A stretch of DNA of 41,345 nucleotides from Actinotignum timonense (GTDB taxonomy: Bacteria; Actinomycetota; Actinomycetes; Actinomycetales; Actinomycetaceae): assembly GCF_030216305.1 (NCBI RefSeq), contig NZ_JASOKT010000016.1, forward strand, positions 1-41,345, in the 5' to 3' direction. The position numbers and the translations under genes are program-made. This document shows, one piece after another, positions 15,406 through 24,097 of the stretch. How positions within the stretch are numbered: position 1 is the first letter of the stretch; each line of letters starts with the position of its first letter. The notes beneath the pieces are model-generated. The model was not told the DNA's origin. It saw nothing but the letters and a program-made list of their open reading frames with translations, and ran no database searches.

Positions 15406-16422
15406 CTAGACCTTGGCCATGCGAATGAAATCCGTGCGCGGATCGGCATCGCCTGTGGCCTTGGCGAAGAGTTCCACGGTTTTGCGGGCGTCATCCGAAA
15501 GCCGGGTGGGGACCACGACCTTGAGACGCACGTACATATCCCCGGCCGTGCCTTTGGCCGTGAGACCCTTGCCGCGCACCCGCAGAATTTTATCCGTGGA
15601 GGAACCGGCCGGGATTTTCACCCGGACGGTGTGCCCTGCCAGTGTGGGTACTTCTACGGTAGCCCCGAGAGCGGCTTCCGGGAAGGATACCGGGACATTG
15701 ACGTAAACATCTTTGCCCTGCACCTCGAAAACCGGGTGGGGCTCCACGTGGACGGTGACGATAATATCGCCAGCCGGCCCGCCGTTGAGACCCGGATGCC
15801 CCTTCCCAGCGATCCGAATTTTCTGGCCGTCGCTCACACCGGCCGGGACTTTCGCGGTCACGGACTTGCCGGAAGCGGTTTGGATTTTCACGGTGGCCCC
15901 GTCCACAGCCTGGCGGAGCGGGAGCGAGACCGCGGCGGTCATATCAGCACCCTTCTGGGCTCGGCGCTGGGAGCCGAATCCGGCGAAACCTCCGCCTCCC
16001 TGGCCGCCTCCGAAAAGTCCGCCTAGCACGTCCTCGAAGTTGCCGCCGAAGCCGCCTGCGCGGGTGCCGCCCGTGGAGGATGAGGCGTGGTAGGTTCCAC
16101 CGCGCCCGCCGGAGAACATGGAGAAGATGTCCTCGAAACCGCCGCTGCCTTGCCCACCGGCCCGGAAGCGGGGCCCGCCGGCCCCGAGCGCCCGGATCGC
16201 ATCGTATTGTTTGCGATCCTCCGGATTGGAGAGAACTTGGTAGGCCTCCCCCACCCTCTTGAACTTTTCTTCGGCGTCCTTCGAGCCGCCATTCCGATCG
16301 GGGTGGTAACGGCGGGATAGCTTCCGGTAGGCCTTTTTAATATCCTCCTGGGTGGCGTCTTTTTTCACGCCGAGTTCCTGGTAGAAATCCTTATCGAGCC
16401 AATCTTGGCTTGCCCCTGCCAT
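15406..16422 (-). CDS. dnaJ: DnaJ-type co-chaperone without zinc finger
   Basis: Hsp40 of 338 residues. The J domain (about 10-75) has YHPDR with the catalytic HPD, followed by a Gly/Phe-rich linker (about 85-155). Two C-terminal beta domains (about 160-325) contain AKVPAGVSDGQKIRIAGKG and VKIPAGSSTDKILRVRGKG. The four CxxCxGxG zinc-finger repeats of classical DnaJ are missing, so architecturally it is CbpA-like, although its position after grpE is that of operon dnaJ. It stimulates DnaK ATPase and delivers substrates. ATG 16422 is preceded by AGGGGAGGTGAG. Confidence 0.93.
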   Translation of the reverse strand: MAGASQDWLDKDFYQELGVKKDATQEDIKKAYRKLSRRYHPDRNGGSKDAEEKFKRVGEAYQVLSNPEDRKQYDAIRALGAGGPRFRAGGQGSGGFEDIFSMFSGGRGGTYHASSSTGGTRAGGFGGNFEDVLGGLFGGGQGGGGFAGFGSQRRAQKGADMTAAVSLPLRQAVDGATVKIQTASGKSVTAKVPAGVSDGQKIRIAGKGHPGLNGGPAGDIIVTVHVEPHPVFEVQGKDVYVNVPVSFPEAALGATVEVPTLAGHTVRVKIPAGSSTDKILRVRGKGLTAKGTAGDMYVRLKVVVPTRLSDDARKTVELFAKATGDADPRTDFIRMAKV

Positions 16423-16471
16423 ATGCTCACCTCCCCTTTCTTATCGTGCTGTGTGTATTGCGTGAAGCCTG

Positions 16472-16480
16472 CCCCCCCCC
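16472..16480 (-). repeat. Homopolymer tract of nine G directly after the grpE stop
   Basis: Nine C on the plus strand (nine G in the sense strand) begin one base after the TAG stop codon of grpE (16484-16482). The tract is in the grpE-dnaJ spacer and slippage there would not alter either protein. Confidence 0.9.
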
Positions 16481-16481
16481 A

Positions 16482-17255
16482 CTATTCCGGTGAGACCACT
16501 CCCACCCGGGCCGGGCGGAGCACCTTATCCGCCACGGTGTATCCGGGTTGGATAAGCGTCTCGATAGTTTGTGAGGTGGCTTCCGCAGAGGATCGATTCA
16601 TGAGTGCCTCGTGGTACTCCGGATCGAATTCATCACCAACCGCCCCGAAACGCGCCACCTTGAAGGTGGAGAAGAGAATCTGCTCCACCTTCTCCGCGAT
16701 CAAGCCGGTGGGGCCTTCCAGGTCCCCGTGCTGGCGAGCCAGCTCCACATCATCAAGAACCGGAAGCAAGGCCTCAATCACCTTGAGAGTGCCCGAATCA
16801 CGGTGCGCTCCGGCTTCCTGCTTGGAGCGGCGCACGTAATTCGTGTACTCCGTCTCGGTGTTGTAGAGCGAGGCCTGGGCGCGTTTGAGCTGGTCCTCCA
16901 GGGTGCTAATGGTCGCCATTGCTTCGCTCAGCGGATCGGCCGCAACTGCCTCAGTATCGCCTGCGCCGGATTCAGCACTAGAAGCTTCAGCATCGGATTC
17001 CTGAGAATCGGATGCCTGGGCAGCGCCAGCCGCGCCAGCTTTTCCAGCGCCAGCCGCGCCCGCCTCGGGTTCCTGAGCCGTGCCCGTGCCGGATTCACCT
17101 TCACCTGCCGGCGAGGCCGCGGCGGTAGCTGCGTCGTCGTTCCCAGAAACAGCGCCCGCGCCGTTACCGGCGCCCGCGCTTTCCCCGGCACCAGAACTAA
17201 CAGCAGGCTCCTCCGCGCTTTCCGGGCCGTTGCGCTTCAGATCGTCCTCACTCAT
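16482..17255 (-). CDS. grpE: GrpE nucleotide exchange factor
   Basis: Nucleotide exchange factor for DnaK, 257 residues, longer than usual because of an Ala/Gly/Ser/Glu-rich disordered N-terminus (about 1-105) that carries GNDDAA, the dispersed 12-mer. The coiled coil (about 110-160) has EDQLKRAQASLYNTETEYTNY. The head domain contains VIEALLPVLDDVELARQHGD, FGAVGDEFDPEYHEALM and QPGYTVADKVLRPARVGV, all typical of GrpE. The ATG overlaps the dnaK stop codon (TAATG), giving translational coupling. Confidence 0.95.
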   Translation of the reverse strand: MSEDDLKRNGPESAEEPAVSSGAGESAGAGNGAGAVSGNDDAATAAASPAGEGESGTGTAQEPEAGAAGAGKAGAAGAAQASDSQESDAEASSAESGAGDTEAVAADPLSEAMATISTLEDQLKRAQASLYNTETEYTNYVRRSKQEAGAHRDSGTLKVIEALLPVLDDVELARQHGDLEGPTGLIAEKVEQILFSTFKVARFGAVGDEFDPEYHEALMNRSSAEATSQTIETLIQPGYTVADKVLRPARVGVVSPE

Positions 17256-19132
17256 TACTTATTCTCCTCATCGTCCACGACTTCGGCGTCGACGATATTG
17301 TCGTCAGAAGAACCGGACGCACCGGAACCACCCGCGGCACCGGAGGCATTCGCGCCGCCGTTCTGCTCAGCGGCCTGGGCCTGCGCGTAAATTTCCTGCC
17401 CGATCTTCTGCGATTTCTCGTTGAGTTCGGCCAGGGCGCTCTTGACGTCCTCCACGTTGCCGGTGCCCTTGAGGGTTTCGCGTACCTTGGCGATGGCCTC
17501 CTCCACTTCGGTGACGGTGGCATCGGTGAGCTTGTCCTTATTGTCCTTGATCAGGCGCTCAATGGAGTACGCGGTCTGCTCGGCCTGGTTGCGGGTATCG
17601 GTTTCTTCCTTGGCCTTGGCATCTTCCGCGGCGTGTTCCTCAGCTTCCTTGACCATGCGGTTGATTTCCTCTTCGGAGAGGGCCGAACCGCCGGTAATGG
17701 TCATGGACTGTTCCTTGCCGGTGGACTTATCACGGGCGGACACATGCACGATGCCGTTGGCGTCGATATCGAAGGTGACCTCGATCTGCGGCACCCCGGA
17801 CGGAGCCGGCGCGATCCCGGTCAGATCGAAGGTACCCAGCGGCTTGTTATCGCGCGTGAACTCACGTTCACCCTGGAACACCTGGATGGATACCGAAGGC
17901 TGGTTATCTTCCGCGGTGGAGAAGGTTTCCGAATGCTTGGTGGGGATAGCGGTATTGCGCTGGATGAGCTTGGTCATCACGCCGCCCTTGGTTTCAATAC
18001 CGAGGGAGAGCGGGGTGACGTCGATAAGCAAAACATCCTTGCGGTCCCCGGTGATCACACCGGATTGCAGCGCCGCACCCACGGCCACAACCTCATCGGG
18101 GTTGACGCCCTTATTGGGTTCACGCCCGTTGGTGAGCTCCTTGACCACTTCGGTCACGGCCGGCATACGGGTGGAACCACCCACCAGCACCACGTGATCA
18201 ATATCGGAAATCTGGATGCCCGCATCGCGAATCACGTTCATGAACGGGGTCTTGGTGCGGTCCAGCAGATCCTTGGTCATATCCTCAAACTTGGCGCGGC
18301 TGAGGGTTTCATCCACGTGGATCGGCCCGGATTCACTCATGGAAATATAGGGCAGCGAAATCTGGGTGGAGGTCGCGGCAGACAGCTCAATCTTAGCCTT
18401 TTCCGCGGCTTCCTTGAGGCGCTGCAGCGCGATCTTATCCTTGGACAGATCCACACCGGAGGCGTTCTTCACCTGATCAACCAGCCAGTTGACGATGCGC
18501 TGATCCCAATCATCCCCACCGAGCTTGTTATCCCCGGAGGTGGCCTTCACCTGGATGAAGGAGAAATCATCCTCATCCTTGCCCACTTCCAGGAGGGAAA
18601 CATCAAAGGTGCCGCCGCCCAGATCGAAGACCAGAATCGTTTCGTCTTCCTTGCCTTTTTCCAGGCCGTAGGCCAGCGCCGCGGCCGTGGGTTCGTTGAC
18701 GATACGCTGCACATTCAGGCCGGCGATAGTGCCGGCATCCTTGGTGGCCTGGCGCTGCGCGTCATTGAAGTAGGCCGGCACGGTAATAACCGCATCGGTG
18801 ACGGTATCGCCCAGGTAGGCTTCCGCATCCTTCTTCAGCTTCTGGAGAATAAACGCGGAAATCTGCTGCGCGTTGTATTCCTTACCGTCAATATCAACCT
18901 TCCAGTCATCACCCATATGGCGCTTGACGGACGAAATCGTGCGATCAACATTGGTGACAGCCTGGCGCTTGGCCACTTCACCCACGAGTACTTCTCCGCT
19001 CTTAGAGAAGCCCACAACGGACGGGGTGGTGCGCGCACCTTCCGCATTCGCGATCACCGTGGGTTCCCCGCCTTCGAGGACGGCCACCACGGAGTTGGTT
19101 GTTCCCAAGTCAATACCTACTGCACGTGCCAT
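17255..19132 (-). CDS. dnaK: DnaK (Hsp70) chaperone
   Basis: ATP-dependent chaperone, 625 residues, normal length. I chose ATG 19132 because AAGGAG lies six bases before it and [20 protein letters not shown] is the universal DnaK start; the frame is open further upstream but that part is the 5' leader. The nucleotide-binding domain has [25 protein letters not shown] and [10 protein letters not shown]. The interdomain linker is [15 protein letters not shown], and the substrate-binding domain and lid follow, with an acidic DDEENK end. It is first in the dnaK-grpE-dnaJ-hspR operon, which is repressed through the HAIR site about 125 bases upstream of the start. Confidence 0.98.
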   Translation of the reverse strand: MARAVGIDLGTTNSVVAVLEGGEPTVIANAEGARTTPSVVGFSKSGEVLVGEVAKRQAVTNVDRTISSVKRHMGDDWKVDIDGKEYNAQQISAFILQKLKKDAEAYLGDTVTDAVITVPAYFNDAQRQATKDAGTIAGLNVQRIVNEPTAAALAYGLEKGKEDETILVFDLGGGTFDVSLLEVGKDEDDFSFIQVKATSGDNKLGGDDWDQRIVNWLVDQVKNASGVDLSKDKIALQRLKEAAEKAKIELSAATSTQISLPYISMSESGPIHVDETLSRAKFEDMTKDLLDRTKTPFMNVIRDAGIQISDIDHVVLVGGSTRMPAVTEVVKELTNGREPNKGVNPDEVVAVGAALQSGVITGDRKDVLLIDVTPLSLGIETKGGVMTKLIQRNTAIPTKHSETFSTAEDNQPSVSIQVFQGEREFTRDNKPLGTFDLTGIAPAPSGVPQIEVTFDIDANGIVHVSARDKSTGKEQSMTITGGSALSEEEINRMVKEAEEHAAEDAKAKEETDTRNQAEQTAYSIERLIKDNKDKLTDATVTEVEEAIAKVRETLKGTGNVEDVKSALAELNEKSQKIGQEIYAQAQAAEQNGGANASGAAGGSGASGSSDDNIVDAEVVDDEENK

Positions 19133-19256
19133 GATTGCTCCTTCTGCATTCGTGCCGCAGATCCGCACACCGGCGGTACCGGCCGCGGACCCTTCGACAA
19201 AGTTTCCTTCCAAGTCTGAACGATCCGAGAACCTATGTCCAATCGGCTCGCCCTTT

Positions 19257-19277
19257 CTTGAGTCCACCTAACTCAAC
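19257..19277. promoter_or_regulatory. HAIR element (HspR operator) of the dnaK operon
   Basis: CTTGAGT-N7-ACTCAAC matches the known HspR consensus CTTGAGT-N7-ACTCAAG at 13 of 14 positions. On the minus strand it lies about 125 bases before the dnaK ATG. Confidence 0.88.
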
Positions 19278-19399
19278 CTTAGGGGCATGGTTTTTATTCC
19301 CGCCCACTTTTCGCGAGCTACGTCACGTCCTTGCGCACCCTCTTTTTTCGGTACGACGACGCCGCTGCGCCATCCCGGAATCCGGCTGGCCACGCCAGG

Positions 19400-19405
19400 T
19401 AGACT
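19400..19405 (+). promoter_or_regulatory. -10 box of a probable leaderless glucokinase transcript
   Basis: TAGACT ends six bases before ATG 19412. Confidence 0.45.
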
Positions 19406-19411
19406 TGCACC

Positions 19412-20344
19412 ATGACTCTGAGCATCGGTGTGGATGTTGGCGGCACGAAGGTGGCCGCCGGCGTCGTCAATGAACAAGGTGAAATTTTGCAGCGGGTCCG
19501 GCGCCCCACGCCGCGCCAGGATTCCGAGGCCTTTATCGCAACCATCGCCGCCTGCGTCAATGACCTCAAATCCTCGGGGGCTACCACCGTTGGAATCGGG
19601 CAGGCCGGCTATATCGCCGCGGATCGCGATACGTTGATCTACGGCACGAATGTGCCCCTACAGAACGGACGGCTCGGTTCACGTATCGCTGAGCTCACCG
19701 GCATGCCCGTCGTCGTTGAAAATGACGCTAACGCGGCGGCCTGGGCCGAATACCGTTTCGGTGCGGCCGCGGATGCGGAATCTGCCGTTGTGGTGACGCT
19801 CGGCACCGGGCTGGGCGGCGGCGTCATCATGAACGGGAATCTGCTGCGCGGAGCTTTCGGTTTCGGCGCGGAAATCGGGCATATCCACATGGTTCCGAAC
19901 GGGCCGCTGTGCGGGTGCGGATCGCGCGGGTGCTGGGAAGTGATGGGCTCGGGTAGTGCGCTGGTGCGTTTCGCCACCGAACGGGCCGCGAATTACCCGA
20001 GCGGGGCCGCTCGTATCCTGGAATTGGGCGAAGGGCGCGTGACCGGCCCGGCCGTGACCGCGGCCGCCCAGGAGGGCGATGAGATGGCCCTCGATGTTTT
20101 CAATGAGCTCGCGCATTGGAATGCCATCGGTTTGGCGGATATGGCCACCATTTTCGATCCGGAAATCTTCGTGATTGCCGGCGGGGTAAGCGAGGCTGGT
20201 TCGCTCGTGCTTGATCCGCTGGTACGCGAATTCCCCGAAGTTCTCCCCGTGGCGAAATACCGGACGCTGCCGGAGATTCGCCTCGCGCGGCTCGGGAACG
20301 ACGCCGGGATTATCGGCGCCGCGGATCTGTCCACGATTGAGTAA
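19412..20344 (+). CDS. glk: ROK-family glucokinase
   Basis: Cytoplasmic sugar kinase of 310 residues that phosphorylates glucose (possibly with polyphosphate or ATP, as in other actinobacteria). It has the phosphate-binding VDVGGTKVAAGVV (7-19), VENDANAAAWAE with catalytic Asp105, TLGTGLGGGVI (129-139), and the ROK zinc site His157, Cys167, Cys169 and Cys174 (GPLCGCGSRGCWE). There is no N-terminal DNA-binding domain, so it is a kinase rather than a ROK repressor. ATG 19412 follows TAGACT by six bases with no ribosome site, so it is likely leaderless. It is divergent from dnaK and followed by a strong terminator. Confidence 0.9.
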   Translation: MTLSIGVDVGGTKVAAGVVNEQGEILQRVRRPTPRQDSEAFIATIAACVNDLKSSGATTVGIGQAGYIAADRDTLIYGTNVPLQNGRLGSRIAELTGMPVVVENDANAAAWAEYRFGAAADAESAVVVTLGTGLGGGVIMNGNLLRGAFGFGAEIGHIHMVPNGPLCGCGSRGCWEVMGSGSALVRFATERAANYPSGAARILELGEGRVTGPAVTAAAQEGDEMALDVFNELAHWNAIGLADMATIFDPEIFVIAGGVSEAGSLVLDPLVREFPEVLPVAKYRTLPEIRLARLGNDAGIIGAADLSTIE

Positions 20345-20420
20345 CGTGGCTGGCTAGCCAACGTGCGTGAGCTGCACGCCAGTACGATTTAGCGCGCACA
20401 GAACCGCAAGTAACCGTCTG

Positions 20421-20493
20421 AGCTGCGCGCCGGAATACGCTTCCCGGTTTCCACCGCTAGCGAGCATTTCCGGCGCGCAGCTGATTTTTGTTT
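20421..20493 (+). terminator. Intrinsic terminator after the glucokinase gene
   Basis: AGCTGCGCGCCGGAA (20421-20435) and its exact complement (20468-20482) form a 15-bp stem with a 32-base loop, followed by GATTTTTGTTT. Confidence 0.7.
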
Positions 20494-20524
20494 CGAGGGC
20501 GGTTTTTCTGTCATAGGCCACCTT

Positions 20525-20530
20525 TAGGAT
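20525..20530 (+). promoter_or_regulatory. -10 box of a probable leaderless transcript
   Basis: TAGGAT ends six bases before ATG 20537. Confidence 0.45.
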
Positions 20531-20536
20531 GAGCCT

Positions 20537-21046
20537 ATGAATGAAAACATAACTACTGGCGCGTCCGCCACCGCGCGCGCCGCTGAACAAAGTGCCGCGG
20601 ATTACCGCACCATTACGGAAGTTTCTGATTACCGGCAGGCCGAACGCCTGGTAGATGCGCTCTCGGATGCCGGGTTCCCGGTGGAAAATGTGCGTATCGT
20701 CGGCGTGAATCTGGAAAGCGTGGAGCAGGTGACCGGGCGCCTGACTACCGGGAAGGCCGCGCTCTACGGCGCGGCGGGCGGGGCCTCCTGGGGCCTCTTC
20801 TTCTCCTTCTTCTTTATCCTTTTTGCGCCGGCCGTGGTGCTCTGGCAGGTGCTCCTCTTCGGGCTTGCCTGCGGGGCGGTGCTCGGTGCCATTATGGGTG
20901 CGATCTCGCACGGGTTTACCGGTGGGCGGCGTGATTTCGCTTCGGTGCGGGCCACCACCGCCAATTCTTATGAGGTGCAGGTGCGTAGAGCTTTCGTCAA
21001 TGAGGCTTATGCAACTTTGGCGCAGGCCGGGTATTCGGTGAGCTAA
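20537..21046 (+). CDS. General stress protein 17M-like membrane protein
   Basis: Protein of 169 residues. The N-terminal domain (about 22-75) has ITEVSDYRQAERLVDALSDAGFPVENVRIVG, the heat-induced stress protein (YflT/GSP17M-like) pattern. Two closely spaced transmembrane helices (about 77-125, AAGGASWGLFFSFFFILFAP then VLLFGLACGAVLGAIMG) separate it from a short C-terminal domain (YEVQVRRAFVNEAYATLAQAGY). This layout is common in actinobacterial proteins annotated only as general stress proteins; no biochemical function is known. It probably sits in the cytoplasmic membrane with both ends inside. Confidence 0.75.
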   Translation: MNENITTGASATARAAEQSAADYRTITEVSDYRQAERLVDALSDAGFPVENVRIVGVNLESVEQVTGRLTTGKAALYGAAGGASWGLFFSFFFILFAPAVVLWQVLLFGLACGAVLGAIMGAISHGFTGGRRDFASVRATTANSYEVQVRRAFVNEAYATLAQAGYSVS

Positions 21047-21075
21047 GAATTCAGCTTCACCGTGCTCGCAGCGGA

Positions 21076-21101
21076 GCTACCCACTACTATGGTGGGTGGC
21101 T
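21076..21101. promoter_or_regulatory. Inverted repeat around a -10-like TACTAT
   Basis: AGCTACCCAC (21075-21084) and GTGGGTGGCT (21092-21101) form imperfect 10-bp arms flanking TACTATG, 26 bases before the DUF4921 gene start. It may be an operator over the promoter or a terminator of the preceding gene. Confidence 0.35.
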
Positions 21102-21126
21102 CTGCTGCCGAACGTGAGGGGAACTT

Positions 21127-22479
21127 ATGGTTGTACGCCACGAAATCCGCCCGCCTATTACCCGGCTTCCGGACGGGACCATCAAACAGATCAACCCGTT
21201 TTCCGGTACCGAAGTGTGGACCCAGCCGGGCCGCGCTAACCGGCCTCTCAAGGCGGAAGTTCCCATCGCGGAACCGCTGAGTGCGGATCACCCGGAAAAC
21301 TTCTGTTCTTTCTGCGCGGATCGAGTGCTGGAAACACCGCCGGAAAAGGCGCGCATCGTTGGCAACCCCGCCACGGGTGAAGCTCGGATCACCTATGATG
21401 CCCCGGTGGATTCCCTGGCGGACCCGTGGGATTTCCGGCGAGTTCCCAATCTTTTTGAGATTGTTCCTTTCCAGTACTGGACCACCAACTACCAGTACGA
21501 ACTCACCACCCGCCGCCAGGATGCTTTTGAGCGCTACACCTCGGATGCGGCCGGGCGCGCCCACGTGCTTTCCGTGGCGCATAACAAGGCCATTGCCTCG
21601 GGCATGGATGAGGATGCCTGGAATGCACTTCCGGAGCGGGAGCGCCTCTTGAGCGCACTGCCGTTCTACGGGGGCGGGCATGACCTCATTATCGGGCGCC
21701 ACCACTATGTGCCAGGTTCAGATTCCACCGCGAATCGGGCTGGCTCGGGTACCCTCACCCCGGCTGAGCACTACTGGTACTTCCTGCTTACCGCGGATGC
21801 CATGCGCGATCTGTACGAGCAGAACCGCTACGTCAAATACGTGCAGGTCTTCCAGAATTGGTTGCGGCCGGCCGGTGCCTCCTTCGAACACCTCCATAAG
21901 CAGCTGGTCTCCATTGATGAGCGCACCGTCAATCACCGCTACGAAGTGGATCGGGTGCGCGATAACCCCAATATTTTCAACGAGTACGGGGTGGATTACG
22001 CCGGCTACCACAATCTCGTTATCGCGGAGAACAAGTACGCGGTGGCCTACGCCGGGTTCGGGCATCGCTATCCCACCCTCGAAGTGTGGTCGCGTTCGGA
22101 AGCATCTCAGCCTTTCGAGCACACCCGCCATGAATTGCGCGCGGTTTCGGATCTGGTGCATGCCATGCACGCGGCCACCGGCCCGGATATTCCCACGAAT
22201 GAGGAATGGTACGCACCTTCGCGGGATATGGAAGTAGCAACCCCGTGGCGGGTGCTCCTCAAGTGGCGCACCTCCACCCTTGCCGGTTTTGAAGGCGGCA
22301 CCAAGATCTACGTCAATACCATTGACCCGTGGTCCTTGCGGGATCGGGTGGTTCCCCGCCTGCTGGAGCTGCGCGCCGAAGGGGCGATTGCTTCCACGAT
22401 CAATATCGCCACCGAATGCAGCTGCGAAGTCAATTCGCTGCGTTACGGAATGGGTGAATCAGGAGTGCGCGGAAGGTAG
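21127..22479 (+). CDS. DUF4921 protein, GalT-like (HIT superfamily)
   Basis: Protein of 450 residues related to galactose-1-phosphate uridylyltransferases. The segment NWLRPAGASFEHLHKQLVS carries the HxH histidine pair typical of GalT-like enzymes. FCSFCADRVLETPP gives a CxxC-type metal or structural site near residue 60, and GGHDLIIGRHHY is conserved in the middle. It is a known actinobacterial family (DUF4921) without assigned reaction; nucleotidyl transfer or hydrolysis is likely from the fold. It starts at ATG 21127 with GAGGGG upstream. The next gene, a patatin-like lipase, follows 72 bases later on the same strand. The family assignment is from memory of the pattern. Confidence 0.75.
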   Translation: MVVRHEIRPPITRLPDGTIKQINPFSGTEVWTQPGRANRPLKAEVPIAEPLSADHPENFCSFCADRVLETPPEKARIVGNPATGEARITYDAPVDSLADPWDFRRVPNLFEIVPFQYWTTNYQYELTTRRQDAFERYTSDAAGRAHVLSVAHNKAIASGMDEDAWNALPERERLLSALPFYGGGHDLIIGRHHYVPGSDSTANRAGSGTLTPAEHYWYFLLTADAMRDLYEQNRYVKYVQVFQNWLRPAGASFEHLHKQLVSIDERTVNHRYEVDRVRDNPNIFNEYGVDYAGYHNLVIAENKYAVAYAGFGHRYPTLEVWSRSEASQPFEHTRHELRAVSDLVHAMHAATGPDIPTNEEWYAPSRDMEVATPWRVLLKWRTSTLAGFEGGTKIYVNTIDPWSLRDRVVPRLLELRAEGAIASTINIATECSCEVNSLRYGMGESGVRGR

Positions 22480-22551
22480 TTGGACCGCGGCCGGAGCCAT
22501 CCTCACTCGCGGCCGCACCCGCCCCGACCTGGCGCATAGAAAGGAGACTTT

Positions 22552-23433
22552 ATGTCTCGGATTTCTGAGACAGCCCTCGTTTTTGAGGGCGGCGGTATGC
22601 GCGCGAGCGCCACCGCCCCGGTGGTTATCAAGCTCATCGAGGCCGGGCTGGAGTTCCCGCATGTTTCGGGGATTTCGGCGGGTTCCAGTCACGTGGCGAA
22701 TTACCTGAGCCGTGACCCGCTGCGGGCCCGGCGTTCTTTCGTGGAATTTGGGGCAGATCCGAATATCGGAAACTGGCGGACCTTCCTCAGCGGCAAGGGC
22801 GCCTTCAATTCGGATTATATTTACCTTCACACGTCGCGCCCGGGCCAGGCACTTCCCTTTGATTTCAAGACTTTCCAGTCCACGCCCGGAGATTTTGATA
22901 TCAGTGCTTTTCGTTTGAGCGACGGCGCCGCCGTGCACTGGCACCGCGGCGATATTAAGGTTCTTGACGATCTGTTGGTGCGGGTGCAGGCGTCCTCAAC
23001 GATGCCCGGCATCATGCCTTTCGTAACGCTCGACGGTGAGCTTTATGCCGACGGCGCGCTCGGGCCATCCGGGGGTATACCTATTGATGCCGCTGAGGCT
23101 GCTGGCTTCGAGCGCGCCGTCGTTATTATGACGAAACCGCGCGATTACGTGCGCCCAGCGCCTTCCCGAAAGGCAAGTGCGCTGATCCGGGCGGCTTTCC
23201 GCAAATACCCCCACCTCATTACCGCGCTGGAGGAACGCGCCACAAAGTACAACGCCACCCGGGCCCATCTTTTCGATCTGGAAGCGCAGGGGTGGGCCTA
23301 TCTCTACTTCCCGCGCCACCAGCTGACTTCGAATAGGGAAACCACTGTGGCGAAGCTGGAAGCCTCTTTCACGGCCGGCACCGCCCAGATCAACGAGGAC
23401 TTCGCCGCGATCCTGCGCTTCCTCGGGGTTTAG
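22552..23433 (+). CDS. Patatin-like phospholipase
   Basis: Lipid acyl hydrolase of 293 residues, cytoplasmic (no signal peptide). It has the oxyanion-hole GGGMR (13-17), nucleophile Ser42 in GISAGSS, and the second dyad residue Asp167 in YADGALG, the order and spacing expected for the patatin (YjjU/RssA-like) family. The C-terminal half (about 185-293) with KYPHLITALEERATKYNATRAHL is as in YjjU relatives. ATG 22552 has GAAAGGAGA upstream. The substrate is not evident. Confidence 0.9.
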   Translation: MSRISETALVFEGGGMRASATAPVVIKLIEAGLEFPHVSGISAGSSHVANYLSRDPLRARRSFVEFGADPNIGNWRTFLSGKGAFNSDYIYLHTSRPGQALPFDFKTFQSTPGDFDISAFRLSDGAAVHWHRGDIKVLDDLLVRVQASSTMPGIMPFVTLDGELYADGALGPSGGIPIDAAEAAGFERAVVIMTKPRDYVRPAPSRKASALIRAAFRKYPHLITALEERATKYNATRAHLFDLEAQGWAYLYFPRHQLTSNRETTVAKLEASFTAGTAQINEDFAAILRFLGV

Positions 23434-23455
23434 CTGCACTGTTCAGGAAGATTAG

Positions 23456-24097
23456 TTAACCTGCGGCAACCAGCCGCCCGCTATCCATGCGCACCACCCG
23501 GTCGGCAACGGTCGCCGCTTCGGCATCATTGTGGGTCACGTAGACCGCCGTCGTGCCGGCCTTTTGCAGCACCCGGCGCAGGAATACCGCCAGGTCCTCC
23601 CGCAGGCGGGTATCGAGGGCGGAAAGCGGTTCGTCCAGGAGCAGCACCCGCGGGCGCGCCGCCAGGGAACGCGCCAGAGCCACCCGCTGGGCTTGCCCAC
23701 CCGAAAGAGTCGTGACCGCCCGTTTGGCATAACCGCTGAGTTCCACCAGCTCCAGCCAGCGCTCGACCTCCGCTGCCACCTCGGCGCGCGAACGGCCCTT
23801 CTCAATCCCGTAGGCAATATTTCCGCCCACGCTGCGATTCGGGAAAAGCTGCCCGTCCTGAAAAACCATGCCCACCCCGCGCCGATGGGTGGGAACCGCC
23901 GTCATATCAGCGCCGTCGATCAGCACCTGCCCGCGCACCGCTTCCAGCCCGGCGATCCCGCGCAACAGCGAGGATTTCCCCGAACCGGACGCCCCCAGCA
24001 GCGCCACGGTCGTGCCCGACTCCACGCTCAGATTCACGCCGCGCACCGCCTCGAAACCGTCCGGGTAACGCACCGACACGTCACGAAGTTCTAACAC
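23456..24097 (-). CDS. thiQ: Thiamine ABC transporter ATPase
   Basis: ABC ATPase of 213 residues: Walker A LLGASGSGKSS (33-43), Q-loop MVFQDGQLFP, signature LSGGQAQRVALARSL, Walker B VLLLDEPLSALD and H-loop VYVTHND. It is short and lacks a regulatory C-terminal domain, like ThiQ. Its start overlaps the thiP 3' end by 17 bases and the operon begins with a TPP riboswitch. Together these identify it as the energy subunit of thiamine import. No terminator is obvious after it; the patatin gene converges 22 bases away. Confidence 0.9.
   Translation of the reverse strand: MLELRDVSVRYPDGFEAVRGVNLSVESGTTVALLGASGSGKSSLLRGIAGLEAVRGQVLIDGADMTAVPTHRRGVGMVFQDGQLFPNRSVGGNIAYGIEKGRSRAEVAAEVERWLELVELSGYAKRAVTTLSGGQAQRVALARSLAARPRVLLLDEPLSALDTRLREDLAVFLRRVLQKAGTTAVYVTHNDAEAATVADRVVRMDSGRLVAAG

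Noticed and set aside
17633..19219. Long plus-strand open frame opposite dnaK
   Set aside because: It is a shadow of dnaK produced by G+C-rich codon use; no ribosome site or family features.
19132..19267. Longer DnaK starting at 19267
   Set aside because: The 45 extra residues have no ribosome site, would overlap the HAIR operator, and are absent from all DnaK proteins I know.
19708..19717. CGTCGTCGTT in the glucokinase gene as another copy of the dispersed 12-mer
   Set aside because: Both outer bases differ and it encodes the conserved PVVVENDANA motif, which explains it without DNA-level selection.
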